Shown: positions 19,360-30,110, counted from the stretch's first letter. The stretch: DNA of 64,000 nucleotides from Moesziomyces globuligerus (GCA_030849465.1 JARVLF010000021.1:124001-188000), one strand, 5' to 3'. A program made the numbers and translations. Notes: generated by a model from the sequence alone, not told the origin.

Positions 19360-20712
19360 CTAGGTGAAGGTGAGGATGCGTGTGGTCGGGTGTGCGCGGT
19401 CGTGGTAGGCTGCGACCCAATCGGGGGCCGACTTGTGCTTCTTGCCTGCGGTCTTGAGGGAGCGGATGACGAGGCAGTCTGGCGTGACGGCCGGGGTGGT
19501 TTTGACGACGAGAGCGCGCAGCGCGGACGAGAAAAGTGCCGAGCCATATGCGGTGGTAGGATCTGCGAGGATGTGGGCAGCAGCAGCGTCGATGGGCGCG
19601 AGCTGCGCAAGTCGGAGCACGCCGACGTCGGAAAGCGTCACGTCGACAGGACGGAAGGACGAAGCGGTCTGCTCTGCCGGATGCAGCGTCGTACTCAACG
19701 GATACTACGCAAGAAAGGGCGGGACAGCGTAAGTCGACGTCGCGAGCGTCCGGGACGGGGCGGAAGGGGGTGGACTTACGAGGTAGGAAAAGGCTCTGTC
19801 GCGCGCGACAATGTCCGAGGCCTGCATGCGGTTCCAGCGAACGATGCTGTGTGCGGGTTTGAGCTTGGGTGCAAAGGAGCGGTGCGCCTCGTCTTGGTCC
19901 CAGCTCTGCGCCCAGCAGGTCGGGAGCTGGGACAGCGTGCGCACGAGCAGCTCCGCAGCCCGCTCGGCCATCACATGCTGCACCTCCAAAAATCCTGCCT
20001 CGCCCACCTCTCCTGCCTCTCGGCCGGGGATGGGGGGCGGAAAGGCGAACTCGGTCTGGGCGAGGATGCGACCCGTGTCGAAGGTACCCTTTTCGAGCGT
20101 CTGGATCGAGACGCCCGAGCGGACAAGCCGACGAGCGAGCGCCCACTGGATGGGTGCAGCGCCTCGAAGCTGGGGCAGGAGCGAAGGATGGATGTTGATG
20201 CGCTGCCATGGGTGGGGGAACGCGTCGAGCAGCGCGTCAGGGATGAGGTGGCCGAAGGAGCAGGTGAGCAGGATCGCCGCGCGCGATCGAGCCAGCGCGG
20301 ACGGCAGCGCGTATGCGTCCATGCCGCCTGCCTCGGACGAGGGCACCTGTTCGTGCGGCAGCGCATGCGAGAGCGCAAGCTGCTTGACGGGCGAGACTCG
20401 CATCCGACGCGCGCCCCACTTCTGCGAGACGTCGGCGGGCGTCAGCACGCGCAGCGATCCACAGAGCGTACGCTGCGAGATCAGTGCCGCCAACGACGCC
20501 GCCGCAAACGAGTCGGTGCCGCAGAACAGCACATCGTAAGGCGGCTCGGGAACCTCCGATGCCGAGACCGAGGCCGAGGTGGATGTCGAGTAGCCGCAGG
20601 TGGCTCCGGATGGCACCCGAGTCCAGCGCCGCGGATGGGAAAGCGAGTGGATCGCAAGACGTTGTGTTGCCGTGCTCGGCACCAGCGCCCGACTCGTTGC
20701 GATGAGCGTCAT
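19360..20712 (-). CDS. FMT1: Methionyl-tRNA formyltransferase, mitochondrial
   Basis: Exon 1 is 20712-19780 (311 codons, phase 0), followed by a 75-bp intron (19779-19705, GTAAGT...GTAG) and exon 2, 19704-19360, giving 425 residues. Splicing joins ...RAFSYL to YPLSTTLHPAEQ in frame. The N-terminal ~50 residues are Arg/Ser/Thr-rich and acid-poor, a likely mitochondrial presequence. The formyltransferase core has DVLFCGTDSFAAASLAAL, SFGHLIPDALL, the signature INIHPSLLPQLRGAAPIQWAL, and TGRILAQTEF. The C-terminal exon carries the tRNA-binding beta-barrel-like part. It formylates initiator Met-tRNA for mitochondrial translation using 10-formyl-tetrahydrofolate. It is convergent with the acyltransferase fusion (101 bp) and divergent from the DHHC gene. 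Confidence 0.93.
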
Positions 20713-21420
20713 GCTTACGGATGCATGGTATGCGGCTAAGCTCCACCCAGTCTCCCTGCTGCGACTCAGTCGTGGATGCTAAGCGTGTGGAAGAGCATCA
20801 AGCCTTTGCTGGCGATCAAGGCGTGAGAGTGGTGGCTTTTTTTCCCCTTGGCTGGCTATGCACGCCCGGCTCAGGGTCCAACTTCTCCACTCACAACCGT
20901 TGGAAGCGACAGTCGAAGAAGCCTCCCGTAGATTGACGCATCGAACCCCTTTGACTGATGATCGATACGCTTCAGTTGCGTCCGAATCAAGGTGCTGTGG
21001 CGAAGCGGACCATCCGATCAGAGCTCAAGTGACTTTGACGAGTGAGCAACGTCAGAACGAAGCTCGAGCCTTGCTCCTCTGTGCAGTCACAAAGCCTGAG
21101 TCTAACTCAATTCCAAGAAGTTTGGGATTCCGCCTGAAAAGGTGCGGGCGACGAGCAGAGACCAACACTCGCCTCGTGTCGAAAGCGCACTCGCGCCACG
21201 CTGCGCTGCGCCGCTGCGCCTGCCCAGTCGTTCGGATCGCCCAACGTGCGTGTGTGCTTTTGCCTTTTGATATATTCCCACCCAGCTCGCATTGGCATGC
21301 GCTTCGGATCTCTCTTGCACCCACCAACCCACCGTCACTGCTGCTTCATATTTGTCCACCCACCTGTGCGCTTCTTTCGTCGTCGGTCGTCGGCAAGGAC
21401 GGGAGACACTTTAGCTCCAC
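20713..21420. promoter_or_regulatory. Divergent promoter region, 708 bp
   Basis: Shared upstream region of FMT1 (minus) and the DHHC palmitoyltransferase (plus). A TTTTGATATATTCC stretch near 21265-21278 is a TATA-like candidate for the plus gene, about 145 bp before its start. No gene or repeat is evident. Confidence 0.45.
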
Positions 21421-24144
21421 ATGTCATATCCCGACGTCCGCGCGCGCAGCGCCGACGACGATGCGGCCGAAGCCCCCGCCGACTCGACGCTGCGCGACAT
21501 CCGCGGCCTCGCCTCGTCCCGCACGCTCAACTCGTCGTCGCGCCTCTCGTTCTACACCGAGGCCACCACACGCCGCTCCTCGTTCCAGAGCGCTCAGGCG
21601 AGCCTCTACCTGGATACCGACGCCTCGCTCGCCTTCGACGATGCCCAGTCTTCCTTCTCCCATCCCGACCTCGACAGCGACCTCGAGGTGCGCAGTCAGC
21701 GCGCTCCCAGTCGCGCCGCTCGCTCGCGCACCGCATCTCCCTTCGAACCTACCCGGCCACGCTCCGCAGCCAGCTTCCGCACGCCCTCCGCCGTTGCGCC
21801 CACCGACGCCGTTCAGCCAAAGCGCCGCTCGCTAGCCGGCACCGACGACGAGCTCGAAACCACGCTCGACAACCCCGCATCGCCCTCCATGGGCAGCGCT
21901 TCCGCCTTCCGCAGACGCTCGTCCCACAGGACCTCCGCAGAGATAGGCAGGCCCCTCTCGTCGCTCTCAAGGAGGAGCAGTACCAGTGCTGGCCCGCACG
22001 ACGAGCCGCACAACCGACTCCGCGATGCCGCCACCGCCGCCGCCAGCCGCTCCTCGCTCTCCAACCGCCGCCACTCGGTCGAGATCGATCAGCTCGCACG
22101 CAACATCAGCCGCGCCTCGACGCCCCACGGCTTTCGCACCGACGACGACGACGACGACGAAGATGCGCCGCCTCGCCCCTCGTCGCGCCCAGGAAGCTCC
22201 CAGGCGCTCCGTCGCTACGACCAGGACGGCGGCTCGTTCATCAAGCGCGATGCGAGGGACCGTGGCTCCATCCTCCCGCCCGCTGCCTTCTTTGCTCCCA
22301 AGAAGCCCTCGGCTCGCAACTCGGCCAGCAACCTGCTCGAATCGGGCGCAGCACCCAACGCGGCTCGCAGCACCACCCCGCTCTCGTTCCGCTCCACCAC
22401 CCCCGCGCCGGCCTCGGTGCCAGTGCAATCCGGCACAGTGGATAGCGGCGATAGCCAAGCGGAACAGGAGGTGCTCGAGTACCGAGCCACCTCGCCTACC
22501 GGATACCCGCCGCATGTGCGCTCGCCGAGCCCTTGGGGCGTGGCTCCCTCGCTCCACTCGGCCAGCTCGTCTGTGCATCACGCACCCATCGTGGGATCCA
22601 CCGCCACGGACCGCAACGACGTGCACATCGTCGCACCCTCGGACACGCCCGTCACACCGCTCGGCCCGCACGACGCGTTTGGCGCCCCCTCGGTCCAGGC
22701 CTCGCCGCACTCGGTCGTCCGCATGATGACCAGCACCGACCCGCTCCTCCCCGCCCGCGCCCTCTCGGAAGCCACCACGACGCCTTCGGCCAACGCCGGG
22801 CTCGGCCTGAGCTCCCCTGTTGCCGCGGCCCCTGGAGCGTCTCAACCAGCAGACACGCGAGACGACGCGGACCAACGCACAACTCTGCGTAACGGCGGCC
22901 ACGCCGTCGTTCCAACGACTGACGCAGCGGGGAGCGCGCAGGATAAGGAGACCGCGGCTGCTACGGGTCAAGAGGCGAGGTCGTCGGTGGGAAAGCCGAA
23001 GCGGGGGGTGCGCAACTACCGCCGCCATGCGGGCGAGAACCGGTTCCTGCTGGGCGGGTTGCTGATGACGTCGAGCGACAACCCGCTGCCGTTCGTAGCG
23101 TCGTATGCGCTGCTGCTCGTGCTCGGCGGACTCTTTCTGGGCTTCGAGGCACCATGGCTGTGGCGCAACGTGAGTCCAGGAGTGGTGGTGGTGTTTGCCT
23201 ACGTGTGGTTGCTGGCGGTGGTCAACATGGGTGTGACGGCGTGGAAGGACCCGGGGGTGATTCCGCGCGGGCTGGATGCGGATCCGCCGTGCGTGCTGGG
23301 TGATACGTCGTACGAGCCTGGACGGCAGGCGCTGGCGGATCCGGAGGATCCGTTGGCGATGCCCGTGCAGCGCGTGCTGCGCATCCGCAACCAGACGGTC
23401 AAGGTCAAGTGGTGCGAGACGTGCGGCACGTATCGGCCGCCGCGCAGCAGCCACTGCCGGGTGTGCGACAACTGCGTCGAGAACATCGACCACCACTGCA
23501 CCTACCTCAACACGTGCATCGGTCGACGCAACTACGTCAGCTTCCTCGTCTTTCTTGCCGCCTCGATCAGCGCTGCGCTCTACGTCGTCGCCTTCACCGC
23601 GCTCCGCCTCGTGCTGCTCACCAAACCCACCACCTACCGGTATCCTAGAGGGGGTGCGGCGCCGGGTGATTCGTTCCGGCAGGCGCTGCGCGCGTCGCCC
23701 GTGTCGGCGGTGCTGTTTGTGCTGAGCCTGGCGGCGGCGGCGCCGCTGGTGGTGCTGCTCGCGTACCATGTGCGCCTCGTGCTGCGCAACCGCTCGACCG
23801 TCGAGCAGATCCGCATCAACACGGCGCGCGACTACGGCGAGCACAAGGAGCTCGAGCTCGCCAACGCCGACGACGATGCGGCCTCCACCTACGGCGCCGC
23901 TCCAACGTCGCGTAGAGAGGGCAGGTTGCGCGCGCTCCTCGTCAGCATCAAGATCGCCAGTCCCAGGTACAGGGATCCGAACCCATTTGCCGTTCGCCGC
24001 ACGCGCACAAACGTGCGCAACGCGCTCGGATGGCGGAGCCTCGATCTGGGTAGCTGGATCGATCGACGCGCCGTCCACGTGCCCGAGACCAGAGCTCCGC
24101 ATCCTCGACCCGCTGCCGACGGTGCGCCAGTCTGGAAAGCATGA
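21421..24144 (+). CDS. DHHC palmitoyltransferase (Erf2-like)
   Basis: Single exon, 907 residues. The N-terminal ~520 residues are Ser/Arg/Ala-rich and disordered, with an acidic DDDDDDEDAP run. Four membrane segments follow: two before the cysteine-rich domain (~555-610) and two after it (~705-730 and ~755-785). The DHHC cysteine-rich domain spans ~660-710: KWCETCGTYRPPRSSHCRVC, then D690-H-H-C693 with TYLNTCIGRRNY. The catalytic Cys is Cys693. The cytosolic tail after the last membrane segment includes TVEQIRINTARDYG. The closest family type is Erf2, the Ras palmitoyltransferase (with Erf4/Shr5) of the ER/Golgi. The variant DHHCTYLNTCIG instead of DHHCPWVNNCIG is usual for Erf2. The very long N-terminus exceeds typical Erf2 length. 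Confidence 0.93.
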   Translation: MSYPDVRARSADDDAAEAPADSTLRDIRGLASSRTLNSSSRLSFYTEATTRRSSFQSAQASLYLDTDASLAFDDAQSSFSHPDLDSDLEVRSQRAPSRAARSRTASPFEPTRPRSAASFRTPSAVAPTDAVQPKRRSLAGTDDELETTLDNPASPSMGSASAFRRRSSHRTSAEIGRPLSSLSRRSSTSAGPHDEPHNRLRDAATAAASRSSLSNRRHSVEIDQLARNISRASTPHGFRTDDDDDDEDAPPRPSSRPGSSQALRRYDQDGGSFIKRDARDRGSILPPAAFFAPKKPSARNSASNLLESGAAPNAARSTTPLSFRSTTPAPASVPVQSGTVDSGDSQAEQEVLEYRATSPTGYPPHVRSPSPWGVAPSLHSASSSVHHAPIVGSTATDRNDVHIVAPSDTPVTPLGPHDAFGAPSVQASPHSVVRMMTSTDPLLPARALSEATTTPSANAGLGLSSPVAAAPGASQPADTRDDADQRTTLRNGGHAVVPTTDAAGSAQDKETAAATGQEARSSVGKPKRGVRNYRRHAGENRFLLGGLLMTSSDNPLPFVASYALLLVLGGLFLGFEAPWLWRNVSPGVVVVFAYVWLLAVVNMGVTAWKDPGVIPRGLDADPPCVLGDTSYEPGRQALADPEDPLAMPVQRVLRIRNQTVKVKWCETCGTYRPPRSSHCRVCDNCVENIDHHCTYLNTCIGRRNYVSFLVFLAASISAALYVVAFTALRLVLLTKPTTYRYPRGGAAPGDSFRQALRASPVSAVLFVLSLAAAAPLVVLLAYHVRLVLRNRSTVEQIRINTARDYGEHKELELANADDDAASTYGAAPTSRREGRLRALLVSIKIASPRYRDPNPFAVRRTRTNVRNALGWRSLDLGSWIDRRAVHVPETRAPHPRPAADGAPVWKA

Positions 24145-24233
24145 CCACGTCCGCACGGGTTAGAGCAAAGACACACCTTCTTTTTTCGGGCTAGAATTCA
24201 CATGGCTGCTACAGTTGTCTATGCTAAGTGTGA

Positions 24234-25745
24234 TTATGCGAGGTAGGGTTTGAGCTTTTGGAGGCGCGGGGCGGCGATTTGAATCTGGTCGTCCTTGCAG
24301 AAGCTGAAGCGGACGTAGTTCTTGCCTACCTTTTCGGCGCCTTGATCTGCGTAGAAGGCGGTGGCGGGGATGACGACGACGTCGCAGATCTTTGCGATGA
24401 ACCAGGCCTTTAGATAATCGTCGTGTTTCTGAAGGATTGCTGGGGGAATGTGGTTTGTTTCGATCCAATGCTTGGGGATTTGGAGTTTGGAAACGTCTGC
24501 CATGACAAAGTAGCCTCCGTGGGGGATGGTGTAAGGAAGATCAATGTCGTCGAGAGCCTTTTGGAGGATAGCTCTTCTCTGAGCGTACTGGTGGATTTGG
24601 GTGGGGAAAAAGTTGTGGGTGGTGGCGGATTCGAGGCCGATAGCAGCGCCTTCCTGGGCGGCAGAGTTGACGGCAAACGTGATGCGCGTATGCACCGCTC
24701 TCGCCGGGCCGATGAGATGGTCCGGACCGACGAGCCAACCGACACGCCAACCGGTGCAGGCAAACGACTTGCCTGCCGATCCCACCGTGATGGTTCGATC
24801 CCACATCCCCTCGAAGCTCGCCAGCCGCACGTGAGGATGCGCATCAAACGTGAGGCAGTCGTACACCTCGTCGGCAACCACGAGAATGTCGTACTTGACG
24901 CACAGCTCGGCGATCCTCCCCAACTCGGCTGCGCTGAAGACCTTGCCGACAGGATTGTGCGGTGTGTTGAGGATGAGTGCCTTTGTCTTTGGCTGTGCCA
25001 GCACACTCTCGAGGTGACCCATATCCAACGTCCACTCGTTCGAGTCGATGTGCCTGTCCGCCTTCTTGGGCGGTAGCAGCGGCACATAGAGCGGGATACC
25101 GCCGTGGAAGAGGATTTCGGCATTGTACTGATCGAAGAACGGCTCGATGCAAACCACACCATCGCCATCGTTGATAAACGCACCCATGACCGAGTAGATG
25201 CCACCATTAGCGCCGCTCGTCACCTGCACCTCTGTTTCGACGTCCAACTTCCTCGTCCCCGCTGCGCGCTGGTTTCCCGGTCGAACGCCGTCGCCCTCGG
25301 CGGCGCCGGGGGGCAGGTGGAAGTCGGCCGAGTAGTGGTCGCTGATGGCCTGTCGGAGACGCGGACGACCCTTCGGATGCGAGTAGTGGTGCAGATCGAC
25401 GCGGCCGGCGAACTCGGCGGTGAGCGCCTCGAGGATGTACGAGGGCGGCTGCCAGTTCATGAAGCCCTGGCCGAGGTTGATGGCGGTTGGGAAGACGACG
25501 GGGTTGAAGAGCGTCCAGACGTCGACTCCGGCGTTGAGTTCGGCGTGGATGCGGTCCGAGCGTTGCGATGCCCAGCGCGTAGCTCCCGCAGCACCGGGCT
25601 GCGGTTCGGTGGATGCGGCGCTGGTCATGGTGGAACGAGCAGCACCCACTGCAGACAAGGCACGATGCGGAACGGTGGTGAGTGGGATACGAACGATGCG
25701 CGGTGTCGAGGTGAAGAGCCTCATGCGCAGTGATGCAGCGTGCAA
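24234..25745 (-). CDS. Kynurenine-oxoglutarate aminotransferase (BNA3-like)
   Basis: Single exon, 503 residues. A basic N-terminus (MRLFTSTPRIVRIPLTTVPH) looks like a mitochondrial presequence, and an internal Met at residue 40 could give a cytosolic form. The fold type I aminotransferase core follows: INLGQGFMNWQPP, HHYSHPKGRPRLRQA, VTSGANGGIYSV, ILNTPHNPVGKVF, VVADEVYDCLTF, and PLP lysine Lys326 in VGSAGKSFACTGWRVGW. Near the end NYVRFSFCKDD carries the substrate-carboxylate Arg. The enzyme converts kynurenine to kynurenic acid, the branch that competes with kynureninase, encoded about 8 kb away. Cysteine-conjugate beta-lyase or glutamine transaminase K activity is an alternative for this family. 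It is convergent with the DHHC gene (89 bp). Confidence 0.92.
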   Translation of the reverse strand: MHAASLRMRLFTSTPRIVRIPLTTVPHRALSAVGAARSTMTSAASTEPQPGAAGATRWASQRSDRIHAELNAGVDVWTLFNPVVFPTAINLGQGFMNWQPPSYILEALTAEFAGRVDLHHYSHPKGRPRLRQAISDHYSADFHLPPGAAEGDGVRPGNQRAAGTRKLDVETEVQVTSGANGGIYSVMGAFINDGDGVVCIEPFFDQYNAEILFHGGIPLYVPLLPPKKADRHIDSNEWTLDMGHLESVLAQPKTKALILNTPHNPVGKVFSAAELGRIAELCVKYDILVVADEVYDCLTFDAHPHVRLASFEGMWDRTITVGSAGKSFACTGWRVGWLVGPDHLIGPARAVHTRITFAVNSAAQEGAAIGLESATTHNFFPTQIHQYAQRRAILQKALDDIDLPYTIPHGGYFVMADVSKLQIPKHWIETNHIPPAILQKHDDYLKAWFIAKICDVVVIPATAFYADQGAEKVGKNYVRFSFCKDDQIQIAAPRLQKLKPYLA

Positions 25746-26920
25746 GGATCAGTTCGGTGGCGATGAAGAAACGAACGTTGGCAAGGGAAAGAGAAGATCT
25801 CGGACATGATGGAAGACGGTCCGTGCCAGGTTGAGGTCCGGCGAGTCATCGTCCGACGACAGCCGGAAATTCCGCACACGGCAGTGTGAGATCGTTGGAT
25901 TGGACCCTGAGGGCGAATCGTTTGGCGGCTGCAAGTGAGGAGCGGCGGATTTCATCATCCGACAGCGTCTGACGTGCTTGAGATTTGGCCGCATTTTTGC
26001 TCTTTTGGCCAATCGCAGAGCCGTGCCCCGCATTCCCATTCAGGCTTTCAAAGCTCGAAAGCTCTCTCCGCATGCACGGCTGGGCGCCCAAAAGCGCGCT
26101 CGTCTGCGATCCCGTCATTCTACGCATCCATCCCGACATCTCTCCACCTCACCTCACCTCAACTCAGTTCACCGGTCAACCCTTCTTCTTTTTGACGCTC
26201 CAATATCCAACAGACCCATCGCTGAGATCTACAGCACTGTGTGTACCGTACCGCTTCCGACCCACTCCCGTGCCCACGCTAGCAATGCCCCATCGGCGAA
26301 ATTGATATATCCTTCTGCCGCCCGCCTCCCCCACGCCATTGTCCTAGGAACCGCATTGTGCCGTGAGGAGAGAAAAGATGCCACGATGCGTCGAGATGGT
26401 GCCATGCATGAGTCATGCTACAATGCCGCTCACGCCCGGTCACGCCGAGCCGGTGCAAATCGCCAGTCGCAGCTGCAGTACGATGGCAGCAGACGGGCTT
26501 GGCTAGGAGCTCGGTTGCGGTGCTGCCTCGGCTAGCAACCATCTCGCCACGGGGTAGCCCCTTGCCCTTTTCAGGTGCCTGACCTCCATGATCGTGTGCC
26601 ATGTGCTCGCAGCTCGCCATCCACTAGCCACGATTGCCAAACCGCTCCCCCAACTCTAGAGCTCACCACCATCAGCTTGTCTCCCACGTGCCAGAGCTTG
26701 TTTCTTGCACGAGGTATCAGCTGGCTCCCGTCTTGCCCGCGCTTCGATTTCTTCCAGCCGAACTTGACTGCCCGCTCGCCTTAGCTACGGTCCCCACCGC
26801 GGTCCCACCCGTCAGCCACGTTCGTGAAGCGCATCGTTCCCAAACCTACATAAGTCCCACTGTCTTGGACCGACCTCTCGAATCATCCTGCCATCTTCTC
26901 CTCCAGCCTGTGCCGTCGCC
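25746..26920. promoter_or_regulatory. Divergent intergenic region, about 1.2 kb
   Basis: Between the kynurenine aminotransferase (minus) and UNC93-like (plus) genes. It contains pyrimidine-rich stretches typical of fungal promoters and leaders (26140-26330, 26690-26770, 26880-26915). Short frames here lack conserved features. No repeat or RNA gene was recognised. Confidence 0.45.
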
Positions 26921-28483
26921 ATGTCCGCAAAGCCCGAGGCCATCGCCGTGGACGATGCCAGCTCCAACCCGGATCAGAAGTCGCTCACCAGCGTTTCTGA
27001 CCACGCGCCCGCTCCCGCGCCGCAGAGCAGCGCCAAACTGACCTTCCTCGAGACGGTCGGTCTTCGCGACCCGAAGCCCGAGGCGCGTCCCGTCTGGGAT
27101 GGTAAGAACCCCTCCTGGTTCCGATCCACCTTCTTCCAAATCACCGTGCTCGGAGGATGCTCTTTCCTCGCCCCGGGTATTTGGGGTGCCATGGCCGCGC
27201 TCGGCGCCGGCGGCTCTCAGGATCCTAGCACCGTCAACGCTGCCAACTCGCTCACCTTTGGCCTCATGGTCGTCACCAGTCTCTTCACCTCGTCGCTCAT
27301 CTCCAAGACGAGCGTCAAGTTTGCCTTGGCGTTCGGCACCATCGGATATGCGCCTTACGCCGCCGGATTGTATCTCAACAGCGTCAACCAGTCGCAGTGG
27401 CTCATCGTCCTCGGCGCCGCACTGTGTGGTATCAGTGCAGGCACCTTCTGGAGTGTCGAGGGCGCCATCGCGCTCGGCTACCCCGAGCGCCTCAAGCAGG
27501 CGAGGTACATCTCGTACTGGCTCATGTTCCGCGTTCTCGGCCAGCTTCTCGGCGGCATCATCAACCTCGCTCTCAACTACAAGGACAGCGAGAAGGGCTC
27601 CATCTCGACCAACACCTTCCTCGTCTTTGTGGTGCTGCAGTGCCTGGGTCCCTTTTGCGCCATGCTGCTCTCGCCACCGCACAAGGTGCAGCGCACGGAC
27701 AAGACGCCTGTCTACCTGCACATCGAGTCGTCGACCCGTCGCGAGCTCAAGCTCATGTGGAAGACGATCACCAAGCCGCACGTGCTGCTGCTGCTGCCCA
27801 TGATCTGGCAGTCGACCTGGTCCGAGGCGCTCATCGGCACGTATGCGGTCAACTACTTTAGCGTCCGCTCGCGCGCGCTCGGTTCGTTGCTCTCGGCCGT
27901 CACGGCGAGCCTCGCCAACTACATGCTCGGCTTTTTCCTCGACTGGAAGAAGCCGACGGTCAACACGCGCGCGAAGTCGTCGTTCCTCGTCATCTACGGC
28001 GTCCAGGCAGCCTGGTGGGCGTGGGCGATCTACATTATGAACAAGTACCACAACACGACACCCAAACCCTCGTTCGACTGGACCACGCCCGGATACGGTG
28101 CCGGCTTTGGCGTCTACATCTTCCTCCAGATCGGCTTCAATGTCATGTACGAGTACACCTACTGGGCGATTTCCAACATCACCGAGGACCCCGAGGAGCT
28201 CATTCGATTGGCCTCGATCGTCCGCGGTGTCGAGAGCGCAGGTCAGTGCGTCTCGTACGGCGTCAACAGCACCAGCTGGAGGCTCGACGCTGTCGCAGGC
28301 CTCAATACCGCCCAGTGGGCAATCAGCGTCCTGCCCGCTTGGCTCGTCGTTCGCAAGATCGGCATCCTGCCAGACGGTACAAAGATCCACGAACCAAGGA
28401 CCTATGCTGCGGACGAGGATAGGCAGAAACTCAAACACTCCGGCCTCAAGACGGCAGATTACGACCTCACCGGAGATGAGTAG
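26921..28483 (+). CDS. UNC93-like major facilitator membrane protein
   Basis: Single exon, 520 residues. A ~65-residue hydrophilic N-terminus is followed by about 11-12 hydrophobic segments, including ITVLGGCSFLAPGIWGAMAAL, FGLMVVTSLFTSSLI, WLIVLGAALCGISAGTFWSV and FLVIYGVQAAWWAWAIYI. The pattern FWSVEGAIALGYP and MFRVLGQLLGGIINLALNY after TM5 is typical of the fungal UNC93/DUF895 branch of the major facilitator superfamily. Its substrate is unknown. A plasma- or endomembrane location is inferred from membrane topology. Start ATG 26921 follows a long pyrimidine-rich leader. Confidence 0.9.
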   Translation: MSAKPEAIAVDDASSNPDQKSLTSVSDHAPAPAPQSSAKLTFLETVGLRDPKPEARPVWDGKNPSWFRSTFFQITVLGGCSFLAPGIWGAMAALGAGGSQDPSTVNAANSLTFGLMVVTSLFTSSLISKTSVKFALAFGTIGYAPYAAGLYLNSVNQSQWLIVLGAALCGISAGTFWSVEGAIALGYPERLKQARYISYWLMFRVLGQLLGGIINLALNYKDSEKGSISTNTFLVFVVLQCLGPFCAMLLSPPHKVQRTDKTPVYLHIESSTRRELKLMWKTITKPHVLLLLPMIWQSTWSEALIGTYAVNYFSVRSRALGSLLSAVTASLANYMLGFFLDWKKPTVNTRAKSSFLVIYGVQAAWWAWAIYIMNKYHNTTPKPSFDWTTPGYGAGFGVYIFLQIGFNVMYEYTYWAISNITEDPEELIRLASIVRGVESAGQCVSYGVNSTSWRLDAVAGLNTAQWAISVLPAWLVVRKIGILPDGTKIHEPRTYAADEDRQKLKHSGLKTADYDLTGDE

Positions 28484-30110
28484 CTCCAGAGCCGGAGCAG
28501 GGTGTCTTGTGCAATGGAAGCGCTGTCCACCTAGATGGTTGTGTGCGAGGAGCGCGAATGCGACGGCGTGAGCCATGTCTGCGATGGTGTGTGCCATGGT
28601 CCAAAGAGCAGGTTGTGGTCTCGGACGCGGTTGCTTGGGCTCATTTGACACGATCACGGCGCAGCTTTTGACAGCCGCCTCGCTTTCAGGTAGTCGCTGC
28701 TCACGCAGTGGCCTCCATCTGGTACGCAGACCTAGCGTCATGTGCTACGGTAGAGCTCGCTGCTTTCGACACGATGCCCTCGCCTCTCATACGGTGTTCT
28801 CGCTTCGTAAGACACGGTGACCCCGCGACCTCAACATGGTGCCACCTCTTCGTCGACGCGCTCAACCTCGCTCTAGACGCAGCCTCGCTTCGTTTGCTCG
28901 CCTTGGCTATATGGGACATCATGCCGTCGCTCGTCGCTCCAGTCGCTGCGATGTGCTGGCTTCATCTGACACTGCTGCCTCAGCTTCATTCCAAGCCTTC
29001 GCTGGCACCTTTCTGCGCTTCGCTTGACCAAGCTACCTTTCGATGTATTCCACACAGTCACGCCCGCTCCGTTTGATACCATACCTTTGCTTCATCCATG
29101 CCGAAGCCCTCGCTCCATGAGCTACGAAGCTTTCGCGACACTTTGACACGAGGTCTCCGCTGCGTGCGCTTCTGTGTACTCGCTTCAGTACGTGTGATAG
29201 GCTCGCTTCGTTTGCTTCGATGCTTTCGCTTGACTACTTGCGCACCATGTCTTTGCCTCGTTCGACAAAATGCGCTCGCTCTGTGTGCTGCGATCGCTTA
29301 ACGCCTTTGCTCCATCAGCCGCGGCGCCTGCGCTTCCTTAAAGACGGTGGCCTCGCTCTACTGGTACAGTGCCTTCGCTCTGCTCAACACACTCGTTCCG
29401 TCTGGCGCGGTTGCCCCACGCTCCGTTTCCTACGATGCGCTCGCTTCAAAACAGTTCGTTCGCTCCATTCGCCACGATGCCTCCGCTTCACCTTGACGCA
29501 GTGAAATCGCTCCATCTGGCACGGCGGTCTTGCTCCGTTCGGCGCAACGCCACCACCTCTATCGGGCAGATCGATCTGTCACTCGGCACTACGACTGCCG
29601 TGGCAAAACAAGCTCAGGAAGAGAGAAGCGCCATCCCGATCGGCCGGGTCGATTCGGGGAGCGCCGGTCTTGCGCCCAGGGCGAGCGGAAGCGCTCGGAG
29701 AAGAAAGGCATCGGATGCGCTTCGGCGCTTCGGATTCGGGATCGGCGTCAAGGCTTGGTATGACATGAGACGGCGGCCCGAAGAAGAAGTGTCCGAGGGG
29801 TGCCAAGAAATTTTTCGAAGCTGTCAGGCTTGGCATGACATCCTTCAGGCACACAGGCTTAAGTATATCGACAAAGTCGTCTCCTCGCTTTTGAATGTTG
29901 GCCACTTGCATCCGCATCCAACTCCATCACCACCGCATTCGTTCAGCATTGCTGTGGCTGTGCTTCGGCGTCGGGGAGGAAATCCGTTCAGAGAAGAGAC
30001 TGCTTCTCACATGCGCAAATGGCATCACGACGTTCGACAGCCAGCGCATCGCGTGTCGGAGGCAGGCAAAGTGCCAAGGTATACTGAGATTGTCATGAGG
30101 TGTGGGCAGA
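28484..30110. other. Non-coding stretch, 1.6 kb
   Basis: Holds the 3' UTR of the UNC93-like gene, then the decayed ~23-bp tandem repeat (28630-29565), then about 550 bp of ordinary sequence that ends at the stop of the esterase-like gene. Frames in it show no conserved protein. Confidence 0.6.
28630..29565. repeat. Decayed ~23-bp tandem repeat (minisatellite)
   Basis: About 930 bp made of roughly 40 divergent units with period 18-25 bp, most often 22-24. The consensus is close to CTCGCTTCATTTGACACGAT followed by GC. Clear members lie at 28637 (CTCATTTGACACGATCA), 28756 (GCTTTCGACACGATGCC), 29461 (CGCTCCATTCGCCACGATGC) and 29508 (CGCTCCATCTGGCACGG). Unit length is not a multiple of three, so it is not a coding repeat. 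Confidence 0.75.

Noticed and set aside
21967..24156. 729-codon frame antisense to the DHHC gene
   Set aside because: Shadow of a certain coding gene; Arg/His/Val-rich composition with no domain.
26846..28741. 631-codon frame antisense to the UNC93-like gene
   Set aside because: Shadow frame; the sense strand has a complete multi-pass membrane protein.
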